DNA of 45,004 nt from Desulfovibrionaceae bacterium (GCA_022510785.1 JAFLSV010000015.1:1-45004), one strand, 5' to 3'. Positions 26,123-34,228 are shown, counted from the stretch's first letter. A program made the numbers and translations. Notes: generated from the sequence alone by a model not told the origin.

Positions 26123-26123
26123 T

Positions 26124-27416
26124 ATGGGAATGCTGCTGCTCATCGTTTTTCTTGTGCTGGCCGCCATCGGCGTGCCCATCGCCGTTTCCCTCGTCCTGGC
26201 TTCCCTGGCCTGCTTCATCGCCCAGGGGGAATTGTTCTACGCGCAGGCGATAGCTCCGCGCATGTTCGGAGGCATGGGCTCCTTTGAGCTTCTTGCCATA
26301 CCCATGTTCATACTGTCCGGCGACCTGCTCTTTGCGGGCAAGGTCTCCAAGGCTCTGGTGGATTTCGCCCATGCCTTCGTGGGGCATCTGCGCGGCTCCA
26401 TGGCCATCGTCACCACCACCGCCTGCATGTTCTTCGGCGCGGTCTCCGGTTCCGGACCGGCCACCGCCGCCGCCATCGGCGCGGTTGTGGCCCCGGAGAT
26501 GGAAAAGGACGGATATCCCAGAGAATTCACCGCCGCCGTCATCTGCGCCTCCGGCCCGCTCGGGGTGCTCATTCCACCCAGCATCCTGCTTGTGGTCTAC
26601 GGCGTTGTCACCAACACGTCCATCGGGGCGCTGCTTGTTGCGGGCATCGGCCCTGGCGTGCTCTACGCCTTCCTGCTCTGCGTCTATGAATGGTATGTGT
26701 GCAAAAAGCACGGCTACGGCGTGAGCGGCACAGCGCTCTCCATGGCGAACATCGCCAAGTCCTTCCGCGAAGCCATCTGGGCGCTGTTCATCCCCGTCAT
26801 CATCCTTGGCGGCATCTACAGCGGCATGTTCACGCCCACCGAGGCCGCCGGTGTTTCGGTGATCTACGCCCTGCTGGTCGGCATGTTCGTGCTGCGCACC
26901 CTCACCATGAAGAACCTGTTCAAGGTATTCCTCGGCAGCAGCATGACCACGGCCACCATCATGATCATCGTCGGCGCCGTGTCCGTCCTGAGCTGGGTGC
27001 TCACGCGCGAGCAGATCCCCGAAATGCTCACGGAAGCCGCCCTGACGTATGTGTCGTCGCCGCTGGCCTTCATGCTCATTTGCAACGTCATCCTGCTTTT
27101 CGCGGGCATGATCGAAAACGGTTCCGCCTGCATCCTGCTCCTGGCTCCGCTCATGTTCCCCATCGTGCAGGAGTACAACATCGATCCCGTGTATTTCGGA
27201 GCCATCATGGTGGCGAACCTGGCCATCGGCATGATGACGCCGCCTGTGGCCACAACATTGTATGTGGCGGCCAAGGTGTCGGACATTTCCTTTACAAAGC
27301 TGATCCCGCAGGTTGTTCCCTTCTGCTTCGTCCTCATGGTCGGCCTGGGGCTGCTCCTGGCCTTCCCGGCCATCACGATGACGCTGCCCACCATGCTTTT
27401 CGGGGGTAGCTGGTAG
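26124..27416 (+). CDS. dctM: TRAP transporter large permease subunit, DctM family
   Basis: A 430-residue inner-membrane permease with about twelve hydrophobic segments. It shows the usual DctM sequence marks: AIPMFILSGDLLFAGKVSKALVDFAH near residues 54-79, a GAVSGSGPATAAAIGAVVAPEM stretch near 107-128 which forms one hairpin of the transport core, and GPLGVLIPPSILLVVYG shortly after. A second inverted-repeat hairpin lies near ANLAIGMMTPPVATTLYVAAKV in the last third. It forms the ion-coupled channel for the solute delivered by the neighbouring DctP. It directly follows dctQ and precedes the GntR-type regulator by 47 nt. Confidence 0.94.
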   Translation: MGMLLLIVFLVLAAIGVPIAVSLVLASLACFIAQGELFYAQAIAPRMFGGMGSFELLAIPMFILSGDLLFAGKVSKALVDFAHAFVGHLRGSMAIVTTTACMFFGAVSGSGPATAAAIGAVVAPEMEKDGYPREFTAAVICASGPLGVLIPPSILLVVYGVVTNTSIGALLVAGIGPGVLYAFLLCVYEWYVCKKHGYGVSGTALSMANIAKSFREAIWALFIPVIILGGIYSGMFTPTEAAGVSVIYALLVGMFVLRTLTMKNLFKVFLGSSMTTATIMIIVGAVSVLSWVLTREQIPEMLTEAALTYVSSPLAFMLICNVILLFAGMIENGSACILLLAPLMFPIVQEYNIDPVYFGAIMVANLAIGMMTPPVATTLYVAAKVSDISFTKLIPQVVPFCFVLMVGLGLLLAFPAITMTLPTMLFGGSW

Positions 27417-27463
27417 GCCTGCGACGCGGCGCGGCGGATGACGAAACAAGCAGGAAGTGATCG

Positions 27464-28207
27464 ATGATGACCGGAGAACACTTCAAGCCCGTGCAGAAAG
27501 GCAAGCTGTCGGCGATCATCGTCAAGTCCGTCCGCGACAGCGTCCTGAGCGGAAAACTGGGGCCCGGCGACAAGCTCCCCTCGGAGCAGGAGATGAGCGA
27601 ACGCTTCTCGGTAAGCCGCCAGACCATCCGGGAAGCCCTGAGGGTTCTGGAGATGCAGGGCATCATCGCCATCCGCAATGGCATCGGCGGGGGCGCGTTT
27701 GTGGCAAAGGTTTCCGTGGACGTGGCATGGCAAAGCATGACCAACTATCTGCATCAGCAGTCCATGACCCTCCGCCACCTTTTCGAGACCCGCAAGCTGC
27801 TCGAGCCGTATTTCATCCGCAACGCCGTCAGCGGCATGGCGGCCGAAGACCATGCGGCGCTGGCGTCGGCCCTGGAGATGCAGAAAGACAGCCTGGCAAA
27901 GCGTGACGTTCCATCCCTCAGAAAAGCGGAAATACAGTTCCACCGGCTTCTTGCCCTGCCGAGCCAGAACCCGCTGCTGATCCTCATCTTCGACTTTGTG
28001 GAAAGCCTTCTCACAGACGCCAAGATCAAATTGAACACAAGCCGGGATTTTTCCAGGAGGGTCATCGCCCAGCACGAGCTGATCTATGAGGCCGTCTGCG
28101 CGCGCGACGCCGAGAGCGCCAGAAAATACATCCTGCAGGACATTGAAATAGTGGAATCCTGTCTCCAGGATCTGGTCAGAAAATCGGATTGCATAGAATG
28201 GCATTGA
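27464..28207 (+). CDS. GntR/FadR-type (FCD) transcriptional regulator
   Basis: A 247-residue regulator. The N-terminal winged helix-turn-helix (about residues 10-80) has the GntR pattern KLPSEQEMSERFSVSRQTIREALRVLE, with a wing at NGIGGGAFV. The C-terminal part is a helical FCD ligand-binding domain from about residue 100 (LRHLFETRKLLEPYFIRNAV), of the FadR subgroup that often binds small organic acids with a metal ion held by His/Asp/Asn residues. It follows the TRAP permease gene and is probably the last gene of that operon, hence a likely local regulator whose effector is the imported compound or a product. The direction of its effect cannot be told. Confidence 0.9.
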   Translation: MMTGEHFKPVQKGKLSAIIVKSVRDSVLSGKLGPGDKLPSEQEMSERFSVSRQTIREALRVLEMQGIIAIRNGIGGGAFVAKVSVDVAWQSMTNYLHQQSMTLRHLFETRKLLEPYFIRNAVSGMAAEDHAALASALEMQKDSLAKRDVPSLRKAEIQFHRLLALPSQNPLLILIFDFVESLLTDAKIKLNTSRDFSRRVIAQHELIYEAVCARDAESARKYILQDIEIVESCLQDLVRKSDCIEWH

Positions 28208-28223
28208 AATGCCGGCGCTCCAT

Positions 28224-28247
28224 CAATCCCTTTCCCGTGTGGGATTG
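28224..28247. terminator. Weak hairpin between convergent regulator genes
   Basis: CAATCCC and GGGATTG form a 7-bp stem with a 10-base loop, 17 nt after the GntR-type gene and convergent with the PAS-AAA+ regulator gene. It lacks a T-tract, so termination is only a possibility. Confidence 0.3.
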
Positions 28248-28325
28248 CCATGGATACGCGCCTGATCCCCGCCAGGTGAGGGGGGGCTTTCGGGTTCTGC
28301 CGGCCCGCCGCCGCGCGGGCATGGG

Positions 28326-29792
28326 TCAGAGAATATGGATGCCGTGCTGCTCCAGATTGCGTATTTTGCGGAACATGGTGCTGCGATCCATTTTGAGCAT
28401 GCGCGAGGCCGCGGCCATGTTCCCGTCTGATTTTTCTATGGCGGCCTTGAGCATTTGCCCTTCAAATTCCAGCATAATGTCGCGGTAATCCTTGCCGTCA
28501 AACGAAAAGTTTTCCATCCACGGCTTGGGGGCGGCGGTATCGGCAGCGGGTGTCTGTCCTAGGGGTAGATCGCCGGCATGGATAAACGGCGTGGTCGTCG
28601 TCATGACGGCGCGCTGCATAAGGCCCTTCAGTTCGCGCACATTGCCCGGCCAGGCATAGGCCATGAGCGCCCCGCAGGCATCGTCGGCAAGCTCAACCGG
28701 CCGGCTGTACAGCATGGCAAAATAGCTGATGAAGTACTTGGCCAGGGGAATGATGTCTTCCCGCCGCATGCGCAGCGGAGGGATATTGAGGACGGCGGTA
28801 TTCAGCCGGTAGTAAAGTTTGCTGCGGAATCCGCCCTGCTTGACCGCGCGTTCAAGGTTTTCGTTGGATGAGGCGATGATGCGCACATCGGCCTTGCGCG
28901 GGGTGGAAGAGCCGGCGCGAAGAACCGTGCCTTCCTCGAGAAAGCGGAGCAGACGATCCTGGGCGGGCAGGGAAAGCTGGCCTATTTCCTGCAAAAACAG
29001 GGTGCCGCCTTCGGCGGCTTCAATCAGCGAAAGTGAGGCGTTGCCGTCGCCGCCAGGACGATCCGCTTTGGCCGGGCCAAAAAGCTCGGCCTCCAGGCGT
29101 GATTCTCTGCCGCCGGAAAGCGCGGCGGGCCGCGTCTCGGTTTCCGCATCCTGCTCTGTCGACGGCGCCAGGCCGCATTCCACCTTGATGAAGGGTTTGC
29201 CGGCGCGCCCGCTGTAGGAGTGGACGCGCTGAGCCGTGATGTCTTTGCCTATGCCCGGTTCGCCAAGGATAAGAATGGGCAGGTCGGTGCGGGCGAGGAT
29301 GCGGCTGAGCTGCAGAAAGGACTGCATGGCCGGGCTGGCCATGAAGCTGCTGCCGTCTTCCTCGCCATTCAGTTCCGCTCTGGCCTGGATGCCAATGAGC
29401 TTTTCCAGCAGGTCGCGCTGCCGTGACAGCTTGCCCTCCATACGGGCGATGGTGCTGATATCGTGGATGAAGGTGATGCACATGACAGTGCGACCCTCAT
29501 CATCGGTGATGGGAACTCCGTCCAGGGCAAGGTGCCGCCCGTTGGAAAGCACCTGAACCTTGGATACCGGCTGCCCCGTGGCGATTACTTCGGGATTGAC
29601 GGCAACGTCAAAAAAACCTTCCCTGACGATATCCGTCGCCTTGCGGCCTACCATCCATTCGCGCGAAACCCCGCTCAGCTCTTCATATTTTTTGTTGACA
29701 AACAGGCAGGTGGAATGGGCGTCGCTCAACCAGAGGCCATCGGGAAAGGCGTCCAGAATTTTTTCAAGGTAGGCGTTAAGGGGGGCTTTCAT
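28326..29792 (-). CDS. PAS-AAA+-Fis regulator with degenerate sigma-54-activator motifs
   Basis: A 488-residue regulator. A PAS sensory domain (about 8-110) is followed by an NtrC-like AAA+ domain (about 150-400) and a C-terminal Fis-type helix-turn-helix (about 440-485, MAAASRMLKMDRSTMFRKI). Normal bacterial enhancer-binding proteins carry ELFGxxxGAFTGA; here the same-length stretch reads ELFGPAKADRPGG, so the sigma-54-contacting loop is missing. Walker B is GGTLFLQE (262-269), with Gln instead of the usual Asp, and Walker A is GEPGIGKD (177-184). It may thus bind DNA and sense a ligand without activating sigma-54 polymerase, as TyrR-type proteins do, or may be a repressor. It follows the exported-protein gene by 12 nt, downstream of the GRM-associated TRAP genes, and is the best local candidate to control them. 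Confidence 0.88.
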   Translation of the reverse strand: MKAPLNAYLEKILDAFPDGLWLSDAHSTCLFVNKKYEELSGVSREWMVGRKATDIVREGFFDVAVNPEVIATGQPVSKVQVLSNGRHLALDGVPITDDEGRTVMCITFIHDISTIARMEGKLSRQRDLLEKLIGIQARAELNGEEDGSSFMASPAMQSFLQLSRILARTDLPILILGEPGIGKDITAQRVHSYSGRAGKPFIKVECGLAPSTEQDAETETRPAALSGGRESRLEAELFGPAKADRPGGDGNASLSLIEAAEGGTLFLQEIGQLSLPAQDRLLRFLEEGTVLRAGSSTPRKADVRIIASSNENLERAVKQGGFRSKLYYRLNTAVLNIPPLRMRREDIIPLAKYFISYFAMLYSRPVELADDACGALMAYAWPGNVRELKGLMQRAVMTTTTPFIHAGDLPLGQTPAADTAAPKPWMENFSFDGKDYRDIMLEFEGQMLKAAIEKSDGNMAAASRMLKMDRSTMFRKIRNLEQHGIHIL

Positions 29793-29804
29793 GCGTTCAG
29801 AGGC

Positions 29805-30500
29805 TTACCTGGCGGGCGAGAGTGTGTCGCGCAGTTCGTCCGGCGGATTGCGGAAGACGTCCAGCACGGGATAGGTAAAAGAGACAACAATGACCTGCGG
29901 GGCGGAGCCGTTGCCGTCGCCGATCAGGGTCACCTCGGTTTCCTTGATGGTGTTTTCCACCATACCCAGAAGCTGGGTAATGTTGGTCGCACGCTGCCGC
30001 ACTTCGGATGGAATTTCTTTGGTGCTGAAGTAGTTATAGCTTATCCTCGTGGGCACTTTTTCGCGCAGAAGTTCGGAAAAACGGGCGCGAAATCCATCCA
30101 CGCCGCCGGCGCTGATCAGCGAGAACAAGTCCAGAGCCCTGTCGTCCAGGACAATGCCGAAAATCTCGTTCTGCTCCTGGGTCATCTGCGCGCGGATGGC
30201 GTTGAAGCTTTCCCGAGTATAGGGCCCAACCAGAGAAATTTCAATAAGCGCATCGCTGTCAAAAATGAATCGGGCCGTCCACGGGCGCTCTACCCAGGTG
30301 ACGCCGGGCAAAATGAGCTCTTCCGCCATGTCTCCCTCGCCCGGCGCTATGCCGGGGATTTTTTCCGCCTCGCTCCGGGCCATGCCGTAGACATAGGAGT
30401 CAAACAAGGCGGGCGGTTCGGGGGATTTTTCCGCGGCGAACACCGCTCCGGGCGTCATCAGCGTTGTGAGCAGAGCGAGGGCAAGCGCAAGGCGGGTCAT
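29805..30500 (-). CDS. Exported protein of unknown function (231 residues)
   Basis: A small secreted protein that I do not recognise. It begins with a Sec signal peptide (MTRLALALALLTTLM, cut probably after AVFA near residue 22), with no lipobox cysteine and no later membrane segment, so it is likely periplasmic. The mature part mixes short hydrophobic and acidic strands (WTARFIFDSDALIEISLVG) and shows no cysteines, no repeats and no recognisable catalytic motif. The ATG at 30500 is chosen because GGAG precedes it and the signal peptide starts there. The start lies only 12 nt after the T-tract of the TRAP-operon terminator and the stop is 12 nt before the PAS-AAA+ regulator, so the two genes form a unit. 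A periplasmic sensor or ligand-handling role in signalling is possible but unproven. Confidence 0.75.
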   Translation of the reverse strand: MTRLALALALLTTLMTPGAVFAAEKSPEPPALFDSYVYGMARSEAEKIPGIAPGEGDMAEELILPGVTWVERPWTARFIFDSDALIEISLVGPYTRESFNAIRAQMTQEQNEIFGIVLDDRALDLFSLISAGGVDGFRARFSELLREKVPTRISYNYFSTKEIPSEVRQRATNITQLLGMVENTIKETEVTLIGDGNGSAPQVIVVSFTYPVLDVFRNPPDELRDTLSPAR

Positions 30501-30512
30501 GGCAGGCTCCAC

Positions 30513-30549
30513 AAAAAAACTTCCGCCTTCCCGAAGGGGAAGGCGGAAG
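30513..30549 (-). terminator. Strong intrinsic terminator after the GRM-linked TRAP operon
   Basis: A perfect 13-bp stem (CTTCCGCCTTCCC and its complement) with a four-base loop is followed on the minus strand by seven T residues (the A run at 30513-30519). It lies about 20 nt past the stop codon of dctM. The start codon of the exported-protein gene is only 12 nt beyond the T-tract. Confidence 0.93.
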
Positions 30550-30568
30550 GCAACAGTGTGTCAGGAAA

Positions 30569-31885
30569 CTATTTCGCGACGGAAGGCAGCCAGGTGACGA
30601 TGACGGGGAAGAAGATGATCAGCGCCACGCCCACCACCTGGCAGGCGATGTACTGGAACATGCCCTTGTAGATGTCAATAAGCTTCCAGTGCGGCACCGC
30701 GCCCTTGATAAAGTAGGCGGAAAGCGCCACGGGCGGCGACAGCCACGAGGTTTGCAGGGTCACGGCCACCAGCATGCAGAACCACAGGCGGTCATACTGC
30801 ATGGCTTCCACCACGGGCAGGATAAGCGGCACCAGAATGAGCACGATGGGTATCCATTCCATGGCCCAGCCCATGAAGAAGATGATGGTCAAAAGCAGCA
30901 GCAGCATGGCCATGGGCGGAATCTGCATGTTCAGCAGCAGATTGGACAGGTAGGTCGCGCCGCCCAGGCGCGAGAACACCGCGCCGAAGAAGTTGCACGA
31001 GGCCAGCAGGATGAGGATCATGGCCGACATTTTGGCCGTGCCGTACATGGCCTGGGCAAAGCCCTTCCAAGTGAAGCGCTTGTACGCGATGACCAGGAGG
31101 ACGGACGCGAACGCGCCGCAGGCCGACGCTTCGGTGGGGGTGGCCCAGCCCACCATGATGCTGCCCAGCACCGAGAAGATGAGGATAAGCAGCGGAATGG
31201 CCCCGGTGAAGACTTCGCGCCACACTTCCAGGAGCGAGCTGGAACGCATTTCCTTGGGCAGCGGCGGGCCGTACTTGGGCCAGATGGCGCACTTGATGAG
31301 CGAATAGGCGATGTACAGGGCGGCCAGCAAAAGACCGGGGAGCACGGCGGCCAGGAAGAGATCCGTCACCGGCACGCCCACGATGGGCCCCAGCACCACC
31401 AGCATGACGCTCGGCGGGATGAGGATGCCCAGCGTCCCTGCGGCGGCAATGGAGCCGGCTCCCATGGGCACATCATATCCGCTTCGGCGCATGGTCGGTT
31501 CCGCCATAACGCAGAGCAGGTTCACGGAGGAACCCACAATGCCGGTCGCGGCGGCAAAAATGGTTCCCGTGGAGATGACCGCCATGTACAGCGAGCCGGG
31601 CAGGCGGGCGAACAGCTTCTGGAACGCGTTGAACAGGCGTTCCATTAATCCCGCCCCTTCCAGCACATAGCCCATGACCAGGAAGAAGGGAATGGCGACC
31701 ATGACATCGTCGCACATAACCTGGTAGAACTGCACGGTAAGCAGGTAGAAAACCAGCTTGCCAATGCCCAGAAAACCGAACACGATGCCCGCGAACACCA
31801 TGGTGTACGCGATGGGAAAGCCAAAGCAGAACAGGCCGAACATCCCGGCCAGAGAGAGCATGGCGAGCAATTCATTGTGTGTCAT
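30569..31885 (-). CDS. dctM: TRAP transporter large permease subunit (DctM), GRM-linked
   Basis: A 438-residue inner-membrane permease with about a dozen hydrophobic helices. It shows the DctM hallmarks VMVAIPFFLVMGYVLEGAGLMERLF near residues 62-86 and ATGIVGSSVNLLCVMAEPTM near 112-131, plus AAGTLGILIPPSVMLVVLGP shortly after. It belongs to the TRAP branch that pairs with a longer DctQ (mannitol/chloroaromatic or TakP-like group). It works with the DctQ gene just upstream (stop and start 11 nt apart) and the DctP receptor. Its place beside the GRM operon suggests it imports the GRM substrate. A strong terminator follows it. Confidence 0.94.
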   Translation of the reverse strand: MTHNELLAMLSLAGMFGLFCFGFPIAYTMVFAGIVFGFLGIGKLVFYLLTVQFYQVMCDDVMVAIPFFLVMGYVLEGAGLMERLFNAFQKLFARLPGSLYMAVISTGTIFAAATGIVGSSVNLLCVMAEPTMRRSGYDVPMGAGSIAAAGTLGILIPPSVMLVVLGPIVGVPVTDLFLAAVLPGLLLAALYIAYSLIKCAIWPKYGPPLPKEMRSSSLLEVWREVFTGAIPLLILIFSVLGSIMVGWATPTEASACGAFASVLLVIAYKRFTWKGFAQAMYGTAKMSAMILILLASCNFFGAVFSRLGGATYLSNLLLNMQIPPMAMLLLLLTIIFFMGWAMEWIPIVLILVPLILPVVEAMQYDRLWFCMLVAVTLQTSWLSPPVALSAYFIKGAVPHWKLIDIYKGMFQYIACQVVGVALIIFFPVIVTWLPSVAK

Positions 31886-31896
31886 GGCACTCTCTC

Positions 31897-32526
31897 CTAG
31901 GCTTTGGCGTCCGTGGCAGCCTTGGCCGCGGCGTCACCGGTGTCTTCCACGGCGATGACTTCGGGTTCGGTGCTCCACAGGTTGTAATTGGTCTTGAAGC
32001 GGTAGACGCACTTCAGAATTTCCGACAGCCCCTGCGTCATGGTAAAGAACACATACACGGGGATGGCAAACTTGACGGGCCACACAATGGGTGTCCAGGC
32101 GCTCCACACGGAGGTTTCATTCTGGAGATAGGATCTCCAGAAAAAGTTCCATGCGAGGGACAGGAACAAAATATGGGTTGGGAAGAACAGGAATATATAG
32201 TGAACCAGATCCGCCACGGCCCGGGTGCGGACAGACCAGTTGTGATAGAAGAAGTCGGTGCGCACATGGCCGCCGTCGCGCAGGCACCACGGCGAGGCAA
32301 GCATATAGAACACGCCGTACATCATGACGGCTATGGTCGACGCCCATACCGTGGGCATGGTGAAGACCGAGCGCATGACAACTTCACAAATAAGGCTGAG
32401 AACCATGGGGACGCACAGCCACGAGAACGTCTTGCCCAGCCAAATGCTCATGTTATCCAAAAAGGTGATGGCTTTCAGGGCTCCTTCCGGAACCTGCGCC
32501 ATAGCTTTTTCGTACTCAGACTGCAT
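31897..32526 (-). CDS. dctQ: TRAP transporter small membrane subunit (DctQ), GRM-linked
   Basis: A 209-residue inner-membrane protein with about four membrane-spanning segments between residues 30 and 170 (for example WLCVPMVLSLICEVVMR and YIFLFFPTHILFLSLAW). It is longer than ordinary DctQ proteins, as in the TakP-type TRAP branch, and has an acidic, alanine-rich cytoplasmic tail ending DAAAKAATDAKA. It joins the periplasmic receptor and the DctM permease. A hairpin between it and dctP (32545-32572) may lower its expression relative to the receptor. The ribosome site is G-rich and weak. Confidence 0.9.
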   Translation of the reverse strand: MQSEYEKAMAQVPEGALKAITFLDNMSIWLGKTFSWLCVPMVLSLICEVVMRSVFTMPTVWASTIAVMMYGVFYMLASPWCLRDGGHVRTDFFYHNWSVRTRAVADLVHYIFLFFPTHILFLSLAWNFFWRSYLQNETSVWSAWTPIVWPVKFAIPVYVFFTMTQGLSEILKCVYRFKTNYNLWSTEPEVIAVEDTGDAAAKAATDAKA

Positions 32527-32544
32527 ACACTGCCCCCACAGGGA

Positions 32545-32572
32545 ATACCGGGGAGCTTGCGCCCCCCGGTAT
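32545..32572 (-). terminator. Attenuator-like hairpin between dctP and dctQ
   Basis: ATACCGGGG pairs with CCCCGGTAT across a 10-nt loop, in the 66-nt gap that separates the receptor gene from the membrane subunit genes. No T-tract follows. Such structures commonly give excess receptor transcript in TRAP operons. Confidence 0.5.
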
Positions 32573-32592
32573 GGAATGAGAGTTGTTAAGCC

Positions 32593-33717
32593 TTACTTGG
32601 CCTGGATGTAGTCGGTCACGAGACCGTCGTCCATGGCAGCCTTGGCGAGGTTGTAGTACAGACCGTTGGCGCGCATCTGGAACGGCACGGTCATCTTGGC
32701 CCACGCCACTTCGTTGTCGTACACCTTCTTGAAGAAGGCGTCCTTCTTGGCATAGCTGTCAAACACGGTACGGGCGGCCTTCATGAAGGCGGGGTAGTAG
32801 TCGGCCGGGGTTTCCTCGATCACGACGCCGCGCTTGGTCACGAGTTCCTGCAGGGCTTCGGAGTTGGCCTTGATGTTGCTCATCAGCTGGTCGAAGCAGC
32901 AGGTCTTCATGCTGATTTCGATAACGGCCTGCAGGTTCTTGGGCAGGCTGTCATACCAAGTCTTGTTGACGAAGATGTCGCCAATGGAAATGCCCTGGTG
33001 CAGGCCCTGCAGATACAGGTGCTTCCAGATCTGGTCAAAGCCCATGGCGATGTCTTCGGCGGGGTTGATCCATTCAGCGGCGTCAATGGCGCCACGCTGA
33101 GCGGCGGGGATGATGTCGGGAGCGGCCAGGGCCACAACGGGCATCCCCATTTCCTTGAAGATTTCGGCGGGCACGCCTGGAGGCGCGCGGAAGGTCAGCT
33201 TGTTGAGGTCAAGCACGGAGTTGTAGCGCTCATGGAACCAGCCGAAGGCTTCGGGGCCGTGGGGCTGAGCCATCCAGGCCACCACGTTGGCCTTGCAGGC
33301 GTCCTGATAGTATTCGTTCAGGAGCTTGCCGCCATCGCCTTCCCAACCCCAGGAGAGCACGCTCATCTGGTCGAGGCCAAAGCCCAGGCCGCCGCAGGGA
33401 GCGGAGAACAGGGTGCCGGCGGGGTTTTTGCCGGAGGCGTAGTGGGTCCACCACATGCCGCCGTTGATGAGGTTTTCGTTCACGGCGTCGAGGATTTCGT
33501 TGGCTTTGACGATGGCGCCGGCAGCAAGAAGCTCAACAGAGATTTCGCCGTTGGACAGCGTTTCAATGTTGGTCTTCATGCGTTCCATGGTTTTGAAGAA
33601 GACGGAGGAGTTGGCCAGGGCGGTCTGAATCTTCAGCTCATACTTGGCCGCCTGAGCCTGCCCGACAAGCCCGAAAGACAGGCACACCGCGAGCATCAAC
33701 GCACCGAGTTTTTTCAT
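32593..33717 (-). CDS. dctP: TRAP substrate-binding protein (TakP/mannitol-type DctP), GRM-linked, candidate isethionate receptor
   Basis: A 374-residue periplasmic receptor. The signal peptide is MKKLGALMLAVCLSFGLVG with cleavage predicted after QAQA (about residue 23). The mature part belongs to the longer DctP branch (TakP-like): the segment GGMWWTHYASGKNPAGTLFSAP near 82-103, GFGLDQMSVLSWGWEGDGG near 109-127 and WINPAEDIAMGFDQIWKHLYLQG near 202-224 are typical. The ATG at 33717 was chosen because AGGAG precedes it and the signal peptide begins there. Isethionate receptors of TRAP systems in Desulfovibrio sit next to isethionate sulfite-lyase genes, and this receptor lies beside a GRM with a similar GRE. 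Specificity is therefore a supported guess, not visible in the sequence. Confidence 0.92.
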   Translation of the reverse strand: MKKLGALMLAVCLSFGLVGQAQAAKYELKIQTALANSSVFFKTMERMKTNIETLSNGEISVELLAAGAIVKANEILDAVNENLINGGMWWTHYASGKNPAGTLFSAPCGGLGFGLDQMSVLSWGWEGDGGKLLNEYYQDACKANVVAWMAQPHGPEAFGWFHERYNSVLDLNKLTFRAPPGVPAEIFKEMGMPVVALAAPDIIPAAQRGAIDAAEWINPAEDIAMGFDQIWKHLYLQGLHQGISIGDIFVNKTWYDSLPKNLQAVIEISMKTCCFDQLMSNIKANSEALQELVTKRGVVIEETPADYYPAFMKAARTVFDSYAKKDAFFKKVYDNEVAWAKMTVPFQMRANGLYYNLAKAAMDDGLVTDYIQAK

Positions 33718-33932
33718 AAAAAAACTCCTGATTGAGGTGGGAATGAAAAAAGCCTGTGACGCCAATATTTATTCGCTTTTGTCCACCAGGGACAAAAGGG
33801 ATAAATCAGGAACACATGATACCCGCGGTCAGGGGCGCACTTTCCTCTGCCGGTATGCGCGGCCGCATGCTTCGCGTGTATCGCCCAGAGCTTTTCCGCC
33901 TCTTCGGGAAAAGAATCCCATAAAGCGTCCCG

Positions 33933-33952
33933 GTTATGCAGTCTTGCATAAC
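33933..33952. promoter_or_regulatory. Perfect operator-like inverted repeat 1
   Basis: GTTATGCA-GTCT-TGCATAAC has eight-base perfect arms. Relative to the proposed TRAP promoter it would cover roughly +1 to +20, a position typical of a repressor. It shares the TTATGCA-N4-TGCA core with the repeat at 34009-34030. Confidence 0.55.
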
Positions 33953-34008
33953 TAACACAACTTTACCTTATCTTACGTGCAACGGTCAAATTTGGCAAGG
34001 CTTTTTTT

Positions 34009-34030
34009 CTTATGCATCGTTGCATGCAAG
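34009..34030. promoter_or_regulatory. Operator-like inverted repeat 2
   Basis: CTTATGCA-TCGT-TGCATGCAAG has the same spacing as repeat 1 and shares its ATGCA/TGCAT arms. The centres of the two repeats are 76 bp apart. This one lies about 66 bp upstream of the proposed TRAP transcription start, a position used by activators. Confidence 0.5.
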
Positions 34031-34228
34031 CTCTGTTTTTTTTTGCATTTTTTGGCAGCCCGCCGCAACTTGCCGGAAAATCCGGCCTGCCCCGCGCGTG
34101 GCTCTGGCAGCGGGGGGCGGACCCATGTGCTGAAAATAACGAGCCTGGGCCAAAAGCTGGTGAAAAGCCACTGTCACGCGCGCATGACGAACGCGGTATC
34201 CGTTCCGGGCGGATGCGGCGGGGCAGGT

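Larger units (their letters stand above)
33718..34228. promoter_or_regulatory. 511-nt regulatory gap between the GRM operon and the TRAP operon
   Basis: No gene is convincing here; the frames on either strand have poor start signals and no recognised similarity. The centre is AT-rich. It holds a possible minus-strand promoter (-35 TTGACC at 33989-33984, -10 TAAAGT at 33965-33960, 18-nt spacer) for the TRAP receptor gene and two palindromes that flank it: GTTATGCA-GTCT-TGCATAAC at 33933-33952 and a related one at 34009-34030. A short GCCGGA-AAA-TCCGGC hairpin sits at 34072-34086. No obvious intrinsic terminator for the GRM operon is seen, so TRAP genes may also receive read-through. Confidence 0.5.

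Noticed and set aside
25968..27449. 493-residue minus-strand frame rich in His, Gly and Asp
   Set aside because: It is antisense to dctQ and dctM, whose membrane-protein codons give this composition on the reverse strand.
33718..34228. Short frames inside the regulatory gap (for example at 33963-34253 minus and 34012-34242 plus)
   Set aside because: They lack ribosome sites and similarity, and the interval contains palindromes and AT-rich promoter-like DNA instead.
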